Shown in pieces: positions 1-5,448 of a DNA stretch of 24,223 bases. This stretch comes from Suilimivivens sp964614185 (GTDB lineage Bacteria; Bacillota; Clostridia; Lachnospirales; Lachnospiraceae). Under the pieces are notes generated by a model. It did no database searches. It had not been told where the DNA came from and saw only the letters and a list, made by a program, of their open reading frames with translations. The translations under genes and the position numbers were made by a program. Position 1 is the first letter of the stretch. Every line of letters begins with the position of its first letter. The stretch spans positions 1 to 24,223 of the forward strand of contig CAZTKJ010000044.1 in assembly GCA_964614185.1 (NCBI GenBank). Reading direction: 5' to 3'.

Positions 1-1479
1 ACGAACGGAGACATTGCCATGACCCCCGGCCAGCGTTTATCTGTTCTTGAGCAGGATCATTTCAAGTATGATGAATATCCTGTTATGGATGTAGTTATTA
101 TGGGAAATGAGCGTCTTTACGATATCATGAAAGAAAAGGATGCCATTTATGCCAAGGAAGATTTCACCGATGAAGACGGAATCCGTGCAAGTGAACTGGA
201 AGGGGAATTTGCGGAAATGGACGGATGGGATGCGGAATCCAACGCTGCCATGCTGTTGAATGGCCTTGGCATCGGTACTGAATACCACTATTCTATTATG
301 AAAGATTTAAATGGTAACGAAAAGGTAAAGGTTCTGCTGGCTAAAGCGCTTTTCGGCAATCCCGATATCCTGCTTCTGGATGAGCCTACCAACCACCTTG
401 ATTTAGACGCCATTGCATGGCTTGAGGAATTCCTTATCAATTTTGAAAATACAGTTATTGTAGTTTCCCATGACCGTTATTTCTTAAATAAAGTATGTAC
501 TCACACTGCTGATATCGATTATGGTAAAATACAGCTCTATGCAGGTAATTATGATTTCTGGTATGAATCCAGTCAGCTTCTTGTTAAGCAGATGAAAGAA
601 GCCAACAAGAAAAAAGAAGAAAAGATCAAAGAGTTACAGGAATTCATTTCCCGCTTCTCTGCTAATGCTTCCAAATCCAAGCAGGCAACCAGCCGTAAGC
701 GTGCTCTTGAAAAGATTGAGCTGGATGAAATCAAACCTTCCAGCCGTAAATATCCCTACATCGATTTCCGTCCTGAACGCGAAATCGGCAACGAAGTCCT
801 TTTTGTAGAGAATATCTCTAAAACCATCAATGGTGAAAAAGTGTTGAACAATATTTCCTTTACTGTGGGACATGATGATAAGATCGCTTTTGTAGGCGGC
901 AATGAGCTTGCTAAAACCACTCTGTTCAGAATTCTGATGGGCGAGATAGAACCGGACGAAGGATCCTATAAATGGGGCGTTACTACTTCCCAGGCCTATT
1001 TCCCCAAAGACAACACGGAAGAATTTGATAATGATTATACTATCGTGGACTGGCTGACGGGATATTCCGCCATTAAGGATGTCACTTATGTACGCGGCTT
1101 TTTAGGTCGTATGCTGTTTGCCGGTGAAGATGGTGTAAAAAAGGTAAAAGTTCTCTCCGGTGGTGAAAAAGTAAGATGTCTTCTTTCCAAAATGATGATC
1201 AGCGGCGCTAACTGTCTGATTCTGGATGAACCTACCAACCACCTTGACATGGAATCCATTACTGCATTAAATAACGGGCTTATCAAGTTCCCCGGTGTGG
1301 CACTGTTCTCCTGTCATGACCATCAGTTCGTACAGACTACTGCAAACCGCATTATAGAAATCCTGTCAGACGGTACCATCATCGATAAAATCACCACTTA
1401 TGATGAATATCTGGAAAGTGATGAAATGGCCAGAAAACGTACTATTTATACAAAACAGACTGACGAAGAAGATAATTAA
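1..1479 (+). CDS. ABC-F family ATPase, YbiT-like (5' end cut off by window)
   Basis: The reading frame is open from base 1, so the real start lies upstream and the first Walker A motif is missing from the window. ABC-F proteins are soluble tandem ATPases that bind the ribosomal E site and act on stalled ribosomes or in antibiotic protection. Visible parts: end of ATPase domain 1 with signature LNGNE (307-321) and Walker B ILLLDEP (367-387), a basic inter-domain linker (about 560-770) rich in Lys/Glu, then ATPase domain 2 with a Walker A variant GGNELAKTT (895-921), canonical signature LSGGE (1153-1167) and Walker B ILDEPTNHLD. There is no transmembrane segment, which separates it from transporters. 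The altered signature 1 and altered Walker A 2 belong to the same composite ATP site. The family assignment is firm; the YbiT-like subgroup and cellular role are inferred. The next gene starts 2 bp after the stop and is probably co-transcribed. Confidence 0.93.
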   Translation, partial: TNGDIAMTPGQRLSVLEQDHFKYDEYPVMDVVIMGNERLYDIMKEKDAIYAKEDFTDEDGIRASELEGEFAEMDGWDAESNAAMLLNGLGIGTEYHYSIMKDLNGNEKVKVLLAKALFGNPDILLLDEPTNHLDLDAIAWLEEFLINFENTVIVVSHDRYFLNKVCTHTADIDYGKIQLYAGNYDFWYESSQLLVKQMKEANKKKEEKIKELQEFISRFSANASKSKQATSRKRALEKIELDEIKPSSRKYPYIDFRPEREIGNEVLFVENISKTINGEKVLNNISFTVGHDDKIAFVGGNELAKTTLFRILMGEIEPDEGSYKWGVTTSQAYFPKDNTEEFDNDYTIVDWLTGYSAIKDVTYVRGFLGRMLFAGEDGVKKVKVLSGGEKVRCLLSKMMISGANCLILDEPTNHLDMESITALNNGLIKFPGVALFSCHDHQFVQTTANRIIEILSDGTIIDKITTYDEYLESDEMARKRTIYTKQTDEEDN

Positions 1480-1481
1480 GT

Positions 1482-3161
1482 ATGAATATTGTAGATTTAC
1501 ATGTACATTCCACCAAATCAGACGGCAGTTATACTCCTACAGAGCTTGTTGAATACGCCCTTGAAAAAGGGCTTACTGCTTTTGCCCTGACGGATCACGA
1601 TACTACCGATGGAATTGATGAAGCTTTAAAAGCCACCGAAGGAAAGCCTATAGAGGTAATTCCCGGCATTGAGTTTTCCTCTGAATATGAAGGAAAAGAC
1701 ATTCATATCGTAGGACTTTATATCGATCATAATAGTGACTTTTTTAAACGAAGACTGATTAACTTTGTAAACGGACGACTTATCCGCAACAAAGAAATGT
1801 GCAGACGCCTTACAGAATACGGAATACCCGTTACCTATGAAGAACTGGTCAGTGAATTTCCTGACAGCGTTATTACACGTTCTCATTATGCCAAGTATCT
1901 TTTAAATCATGGTTATACGAAAAGTCTTAAAGAGGCTTTTGACCGCTATATCGGCGATAACTGCCCCTGCTTTGTTCCAAGGAAAAAAATCACGCCTATG
2001 CGGGCAGTGGAAATTATTTTAAAAGCCGGGGGAATTCCCATTCTGGCTCATCCCATCCTCTATCATATGAGCAGTTCAAGACTGGATAAACTGACTGCTA
2101 CCTTAAAAGATATGGGACTGGTAGGCATCGAAGCCATTTACAGCACTTATTCTCAGGGAGACGAACGGGAAATGCGAAGGCTAGCTGCCAAATATGATTT
2201 ATGTATCAGTGGCGGATCCGACTTTCATGGCAATGCCAAACCGGGGCTCGACCTGGCCGTTGGTTATGGAAAGCTGGTTATTCCCGAAGAAGTTCTTACC
2301 TGTTTAAAAAGGAAGCATGAAGATATGAAAAAACATCCTTCCGATTACAGGAAAACTAAGATTTTGTTTACAGATTTAGATGGTACTTTGCTGGATTCTC
2401 ACAAGCAGATCAGTGATTACACCAGGGAAATCTTAACTGCCTGGACAAATGCCGGCCACAAACTGGTACTCTGTTCCGGAAGAGATATCAACAGTGTGGG
2501 CGATGTAAAAAGAGAACTCCATTTAGATTATCCCGGCATATATCTGATTGGTTACAATGGAGGTCAGATTCTGGATTGTCAAACAGGAAAAACTCTATAT
2601 CGCATTGCTCTGACATATAAACAGGTTCTTCATCTGATGGAAGAAGCTAAAAAACAGAATCTTCATATTCACACTTATACGGATACTCATATCATTTCTC
2701 CTGTTGATGATGAAGAACTGCACTACTACCGCCGGGTAATCAAAACACCTGTTATATACAGCAAAGATGCAAAGGAGATACAGGAATGCGGCGCCTGCAA
2801 ATGCATTGCCATTGAGCTTCATAACCCTGAAAAAATGGAAGCTTTCCGCAAATCCCTTCTGCCATGGGCTGAAGCTGAAGGGATTACCATGATTTATTCC
2901 AACCCTTACTATCTGGAAATCTTTCCATCTGCTTCCGGAAAAGGCACTGCCGTAAAAAAATTATGTGAAATCCTTGGAATCCATCAAGCCCTTTCCGTAG
3001 CTGCCGGCGATGCTGAGAATGATATTTCCATGATTGAAGCATCGGGCATGGGAATTGCTATGGTAAATGGAAGCGATGATATCAAAACAGCCGCCACTAC
3101 CATTACTGCATATGATAATGATCACGATGGTCTGGCACATGCACTATATGATCTGATCTAA
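1482..3161 (+). CDS. PHP-domain phosphoesterase fused to Cof-type HAD phosphatase
   Basis: A 559-aa two-domain protein. Residues 1-285 form a PHP metal-dependent phosphoesterase of the YciV/RNase AM-like type, with the expected metal ligands visible: H7 and H9 (DLHVHS), D14, H39 (TDHD), E64, H75, H190 (LAHP), D247 and H249 (GSDFHG). Residues 293-559 form a HAD-IIB (Cof) phosphatase with motif I DLDGT (298-302), motif II SGR (332-334), the Lys of motif III (K487, SGKGT) and motif IV GDAEND (509-514). Both active sites look complete, so this is not a decayed fusion. Homologues of the PHP part act on nucleotide phosphates or RNA 5' ends; Cof-type HAD enzymes act on small sugar or cofactor phosphates. 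The substrate here is unknown. No frame break occurs at the junction (about residues 280-293, KHPSDYRKTK). The ATG lies 2 bp after the ABC-F stop, with only a weak ribosome site. Confidence 0.93.
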   Translation: MNIVDLHVHSTKSDGSYTPTELVEYALEKGLTAFALTDHDTTDGIDEALKATEGKPIEVIPGIEFSSEYEGKDIHIVGLYIDHNSDFFKRRLINFVNGRLIRNKEMCRRLTEYGIPVTYEELVSEFPDSVITRSHYAKYLLNHGYTKSLKEAFDRYIGDNCPCFVPRKKITPMRAVEIILKAGGIPILAHPILYHMSSSRLDKLTATLKDMGLVGIEAIYSTYSQGDEREMRRLAAKYDLCISGGSDFHGNAKPGLDLAVGYGKLVIPEEVLTCLKRKHEDMKKHPSDYRKTKILFTDLDGTLLDSHKQISDYTREILTAWTNAGHKLVLCSGRDINSVGDVKRELHLDYPGIYLIGYNGGQILDCQTGKTLYRIALTYKQVLHLMEEAKKQNLHIHTYTDTHIISPVDDEELHYYRRVIKTPVIYSKDAKEIQECGACKCIAIELHNPEKMEAFRKSLLPWAEAEGITMIYSNPYYLEIFPSASGKGTAVKKLCEILGIHQALSVAAGDAENDISMIEASGMGIAMVNGSDDIKTAATTITAYDNDHDGLAHALYDLI

Positions 3162-3168
3162 CTCTCAT

Positions 3169-3214
3169 GGCAATAGAACTTATTTTGAGCGAACAAGTTC
3201 TATTGCCTCTTTTC
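3169..3214 (+). terminator. Rho-independent terminator after the PHP-HAD gene
   Basis: A perfect 13-bp stem, GGCAATAGAACTT (3169-3181) with its complement at 3195-3207, and a 13-nt loop is followed on the plus strand by TCTTTT. It ends the ABC-F/PHP-HAD transcript. It overlaps the last codons and the stop of the convergent NimA-like gene, so those codons are under two constraints. Confidence 0.8.
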
Positions 3215-3668
3215 CAGTTATATGTTCTATCTTAAGTTCCATCATACAGAGCCGATCCCATGCATGATCAATTACTCTTATGCGGTTATCTTCTCCATCA
3301 TCAGGATAATATTTTTCTGCCAGCAACGTGACTGCATTCCGAACTTCAACTTCATCCTCCAATATTTTTATTTTTCCGAAAGCAATTGCACTCCTAAAAT
3401 ATGTAGTATACTCTTCCGGCACAATTTCATCTTTCTCTATCACACAGAAGGATGCTTTATCATGTTGTCTGATCGCATCAATTTTATGACCGCTCTTTGC
3501 CCCATGAAAATATATTTTATTGTCTTCATACACATAGCTGAGGGGAACGGCATAAGGATAATCCTCATCTCCCAAAAGCGCCAGTACACCGGCGGTTCCA
3601 TTCTGCAGAATTTGAATTGTTCTGCTCTCTTCCAAAAATTGTTTGTTTCTTCTCATTTCTCTAAACAT
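3180..3668 (-). CDS. NimA-like pyridoxamine 5'-phosphate oxidase family protein
   Basis: A 162-aa protein with the split-barrel flavin-binding fold of the PNPOx-like/NimA group. The sequence starts MFREMRRNKQ, runs into a beta-barrel segment (GVLALLGDEDYPYAVPLSYV, near residues 28-47), then IYFHGAKSGHKIDAI (about 52-66), and an end containing RLCMMELKIEHITGKEAIE, all typical of this group. Members bind FMN or a related cofactor; some reduce 5-nitroimidazoles, most have unknown substrates, so resistance cannot be claimed. The ATG is preceded by an AGGGG ribosome site at a suitable distance. It converges on the PHP-HAD gene and is probably monocistronic, with a promoter candidate at 3714-3742. 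Family assignment is firm; substrate unknown. Confidence 0.88.
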   Translation of the reverse strand: MFREMRRNKQFLEESRTIQILQNGTAGVLALLGDEDYPYAVPLSYVYEDNKIYFHGAKSGHKIDAIRQHDKASFCVIEKDEIVPEEYTTYFRSAIAFGKIKILEDEVEVRNAVTLLAEKYYPDDGEDNRIRVIDHAWDRLCMMELKIEHITGKEAIELVRSK

Positions 3669-3713
3669 ATACTATCCCCTGTTCGTAATTTATGATTTAA
3701 TCTTTTATTATTC

Positions 3714-3742
3714 AGTATAACTGATGTGCTTCATAATGACTA
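3714..3742 (-). promoter_or_regulatory. Candidate promoter of the NimA-like gene
   Basis: On the minus strand, -35 TAGTCA (3737-3742), a 17-bp spacer and -10 TATACT (3714-3719) precede the NimA-like start by about 45 bp. The -35 hexamer lies inside the end of the long inverted-repeat element at 3732-3977. Motif match only. Confidence 0.4.
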
Positions 3743-3977
3743 GAGTGTCGAAAGCTCTAATTGTAACTGTTGCATGGCAAATTACACAAAAGAGATTTGG
3801 GCAAACGACTTTTGCACGATGGAGCCGAAACTCAAAAATCGTGGAAGCCTTTGCTGAACACGATTTTCGTTTTGGGAGGTTTGGCGGAATGATCCGTGCA
3901 ACGGAGTACGCACGAATTCTTTTGTGCAATTTGCCATCAAATGGCTGTTCCATATTTTGACGCCCTAAATCATAATG
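3732..3977. repeat. ~246-bp long imperfect inverted-repeat (hairpin) element
   Basis: The whole segment folds back on itself. The outer ends pair as CATAATGAC-TAGAGTGTCGAAA (3732-3753) against the complement of 3956-3977, which reads CATTATGATTTAGGGCGTCAAA. The middle arms pair as GGCAAATTACACAAAAGA (3776-3793) against the complement of about 3918-3935, differing by one base. TTGCACG and flanking bases pair further in, and AAAATCGTG (3835-3843) pairs with CACGATTTT (3858-3866) around a 14-nt loop. No transposase is encoded. Both strands contain short open frames, but neither has a convincing ribosome site or recognisable protein. It resembles a non-autonomous palindromic element (MITE-like) or a large structured RNA; the copy number in the genome cannot be seen here. 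The following bases 3978-4059 are AT-rich with no clear feature. Confidence 0.72.
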
Positions 3978-4059
3978 CAATTTATTCTTAAGAAAAATTG
4001 ATAAATACTTTCTGCATTTACTCCCTTCAAAATAAATTTGAAGAAATTCAAAATTTTAC

Positions 4060-4088
4060 TTGCATTCTCCTGCAACTTATACTAAAAT
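4060..4088 (+). promoter_or_regulatory. Candidate promoter of tRNA-Glu
   Basis: TTGCAT (4060-4065), a 17-bp spacer and TAAAAT (4083-4088) lie about 30 bp upstream of the tRNA 5' end, in the position expected for a sigma-A-type promoter of a stable RNA. Motif match only. Confidence 0.5.
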
Positions 4089-4118
4089 AAGCAAGTACGT
4101 TACATTTAGTAATCGTAT

Positions 4119-4190
4119 GGCTCGTTGGTCAAGCGGTTAAGACGCCGCCCTCTCACGGCGGAAACAGGGGTTCGATTCCCCTACGAGCTG
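4119..4190 (+). tRNA. tRNA-Glu, anticodon CTC
   Basis: A complete cloverleaf can be drawn: acceptor GGCTCGT pairs with ACGAGCT (4183-4189); the anticodon stem is CCGCC (4145-4149) with GGCGG (4157-4161) around the loop CTCTCAC, giving anticodon CTC (4152-4154), which reads GAG; the T arm is AGGGG-TTCGATT-CCCCT. The discriminator is G73. The 3' CCA is not encoded and must be added after transcription. The first acceptor pair is G1-U72, a wobble rather than the usual G-C. The gene stands alone, with its own promoter candidate and a downstream hairpin. Confidence 0.95.
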
Positions 4191-4193
4191 CGA

Positions 4194-4207
4194 CTGTTTA
4201 TAAACAG
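4194..4207. repeat. 14-bp perfect palindrome next to the tRNA 3' end
   Basis: CTGTTTATAAACAG is a perfect two-fold symmetric sequence beginning 3 bp after the tRNA. It could be a protein-binding site, part of the tRNA 3' trailer, or a trace of an integration site. No second copy is seen in the window. Confidence 0.5.
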
Positions 4208-4213
4208 CCCAAC

Positions 4214-4267
4214 CCTGAAAAGTTCTTGAGGCTCAGCATTTATGCGGGTTTCAGGAATTTTTTATTT
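4214..4267 (+). terminator. Terminator-like hairpin after tRNA-Glu
   Basis: CCTGAAA (4214-4220) pairs with TTTCAGG (4249-4255), with a small inner pairing GCAT/ATGC (4236-4245), and is followed by AATTTTTTATTT. The long interior makes the stem less compact than a textbook terminator, but the T-run and position fit the end of the tRNA transcript. Confidence 0.6.
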
Positions 4268-4325
4268 GTCTGGAATAACCTTATCTAATTCGCTCATTAT
4301 CTGACAAAATACCTTGATAATTAAA

Positions 4326-4354
4326 TAGACTTTGCCCCTTGGTTGTGATATACT
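4326..4354 (+). promoter_or_regulatory. Candidate extended -10 promoter of the 69-aa gene
   Basis: TAGACT (4326-4331), a 17-bp spacer and TATACT (4349-4354) preceded by TGA, giving an extended -10. It would give a leader of about 70 nt before the ATG at 4429. Confidence 0.55.
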
Positions 4355-4428
4355 GTATCTACTTAATAACATGTAATAATGCAACAGTCACTTGGCTCGT
4401 TGCTCGTGTGAATGAAGGCGGTGATAAT

Positions 4429-4638
4429 ATGACAGACAGTGAAAAACTTGATTTGATTCTTTCTGAAATACAAGGCATTAAAACAAATATTCAAGAAATA
4501 GAAAGACGCACAACAAGTATTGAATTGCATATTGAAAATACCACTGATAAAAATATTCAGTTAATAGCCGAGAATTTCATTGAACTGACCCAAAAGCATA
4601 ATCTCAATTACATATATATCACACAAAACCAAGTGTAA
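4429..4638 (+). CDS. Small coiled-coil protein of unknown function, 69 aa
   Basis: The ATG at 4429 is chosen because GAAGGCGGTGATAAT in front of it contains a good ribosome site; an upstream ATG in the same frame at 4339 has none and lies before the predicted -10. The product begins MTDSEKLDLILSEIQGIKTN and is dominated by a heptad-like helix (LDLILSEIQGIKTNIQEIE) with many Ile/Leu and charged residues, so it probably forms a coiled coil. No signal peptide, membrane segment or catalytic motif is visible. Similar short helical proteins occur in clostridial genomes without known function and often have a longer C-terminal coil, so this copy may be truncated at its end (HNLNYIYITQNQV). It has its own promoter candidate, and its stop codon lies inside the terminator stem. 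The function is not known to me. Confidence 0.6.
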   Translation: MTDSEKLDLILSEIQGIKTNIQEIERRTTSIELHIENTTDKNIQLIAENFIELTQKHNLNYIYITQNQV

Positions 4639-4675
4639 AGTCTATTGAATTATCAGGGACTTTACACTTTTTATT
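4631..4675 (+). terminator. Strong rho-independent terminator overlapping the 69-aa gene's stop
   Basis: AAGTGTAAAGTC (4631-4642) pairs perfectly with GACTTTACACTT (4658-4669) over 12 bp with a 15-nt loop, followed by TTTATTT. The left arm contains the last codons and the TAA of the preceding small gene. Confidence 0.85.
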
Positions 4676-4689
4676 TAGTCGATCCATAG

Positions 4690-4733
4690 CCCTTTAGCAG
4701 AATTAAGTCACCACAACAAAACCTACTAAAGGG
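4690..4733. repeat. 8-bp inverted repeat before a broken gene start
   Basis: CCCTTTAG (4690-4697) and CTAAAGGG (4726-4733) are perfect complements separated by 28 bp. The right copy carries the GGGGG ribosome site used by the ATG at 4744, so pairing could hide that site. Too short to be certain. Confidence 0.4.
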
Positions 4734-4743
4734 GGCATAAACC

Positions 4744-4827
4744 ATGTCTGCTCACATTATACGGCTAAACATGAGCTCAACAAATCCTGTTCTTAAGAAT
4801 TTTGTCCCCAGCAATGCGGAGAAAAAC
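4744..4827 (+). pseudogene. 5' fragment of an unidentified gene (about 28 codons)
   Basis: An ATG at 4744 follows AAAGGGGGCATAAACC, a strong ribosome site, and opens with MSAHIIRLNMSSTNPVLKN. After roughly 28 codons the frame runs into the reverse strand of the cupin gene (stop at 4828), where it stays open but reads as antisense. The simplest reading is the start of a gene whose remainder was lost at a junction near 4828. I do not recognise the N-terminal sequence; an insertion-sequence remnant is possible but unsupported. Confidence 0.4.
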
Positions 4828-5172
4828 TCAGTGCTCCACCTTCGGAAATACCACTGTCAGCATCCATTTAAAATCCTCTTCTCCATAAACTGCATGGGGA
4901 ATCCCGGCTGGCATGATCAGCGTTTCTCCGGCCTTACAAATATAGTCTTTCCCTCCAACGGTAAATCTTCCGACACCTTCCAACACATAGACCATGGCAT
5001 CTCCCGTGGATTCATGCGTACTGATTTCCTCTCCTTTTGCAAAGGCAAACAAGGTGATACTAACAGATTCATTCTGTACCAGCGTTTTGCTGACTATCAT
5101 TTTCTGTTGTACGGAAATTTCATCCTTTAATGTTAATATTTTTTCATGCTCTATATTTTTGATATATGTCAT
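4828..5172 (-). CDS. Small single-domain cupin protein
   Basis: A 114-aa protein. The ATG at 5172 is chosen because GGAGGT lies 8-9 bp upstream; the frame continues further up (to 5307), but that part lacks a ribosome site and overlaps a promoter candidate. The sequence shows one cupin barrel: first motif GEEISTHESTGDAMVYVLEG and second motif AGETLIMPAGIPHAVYG. The first motif has only one of the usual two histidines (H-x-S instead of H-x-H), while the second keeps PxxxPH, so metal binding may be reduced or different. Cupins of this size are small-molecule binding or isomerase/oxygenase-like proteins; no substrate can be named. It is convergent with the broken gene at 4744. Confidence 0.85.
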   Translation of the reverse strand: MTYIKNIEHEKILTLKDEISVQQKMIVSKTLVQNESVSITLFAFAKGEEISTHESTGDAMVYVLEGVGRFTVGGKDYICKAGETLIMPAGIPHAVYGEEDFKWMLTVVFPKVEH

Positions 5173-5194
5173 AACGTATTTACCTCCACATAAA

Positions 5195-5223
5195 ATATTA
5201 TCTGCCTGCTGGTCATCTGTCAT
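5195..5223 (-). promoter_or_regulatory. Candidate promoter of the cupin gene
   Basis: Minus strand -35 ATGACA (5218-5223), 17-bp spacer, -10 TAATAT (5195-5200). Transcription would start near 5188, so the ribosome site at 5182-5187 would sit at the very 5' end of the mRNA. Confidence 0.45.
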
Positions 5224-5357
5224 GCAATTGCCATCGTATTTTTCACCAGCATATATATTCAAGGTACCAGTTCCGTCCTCCCATTCATAAAAACGTCTGC
5301 TACGCATCCGCCGCCGCTTCGCAGCTTATTTTTTATTTCATGTGCGGGCGCTCCGCT

Positions 5358-5424
5358 CATGAACGCATTTACAATCAGTGCTTTGTGTGCAAGCACCCAC
5401 ACACGGCTTGTTAATACGTTCATG
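5358..5424. repeat. Inverted repeat just downstream of polC
   Basis: CATGAACGCATTTACAA (5358-5374) pairs with TTGTTAATACGTTCATG (5408-5424), 15 of 17 bases, and encloses a second hairpin GTGCTT (5378-5383)/AAGCAC (5391-5396). There is no T-run on the polC side, so a plain terminator is not evident; it may be a palindromic repeat or an mRNA 3'-end structure. The rest of 5173-5448 has no gene I can support. Confidence 0.55.
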
Positions 5425-5448
5425 GCTGAACTGTTACCACTCAAGTGA

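Noticed and set aside
3180..3668. Calling the NimA-like protein a nitroimidazole resistance factor.
   Set aside because: Only fold-level similarity is visible; most members of this group have no shown resistance role.
3708..3980. Open frames on both strands within the long hairpin element (78 and 90 codons).
   Set aside because: No ribosome site, no recognisable domain, and mirrored sequence content from the inverted repeat explains why both strands stay open.
4391..4406. A partial copy of the tRNA-Glu 5' end (TGGCTCGTTG, as at 4118) that could mark a second integration end.
   Set aside because: Only about a dozen bases match and they are from the tRNA 5' end, whereas integrating elements normally duplicate the 3' part.
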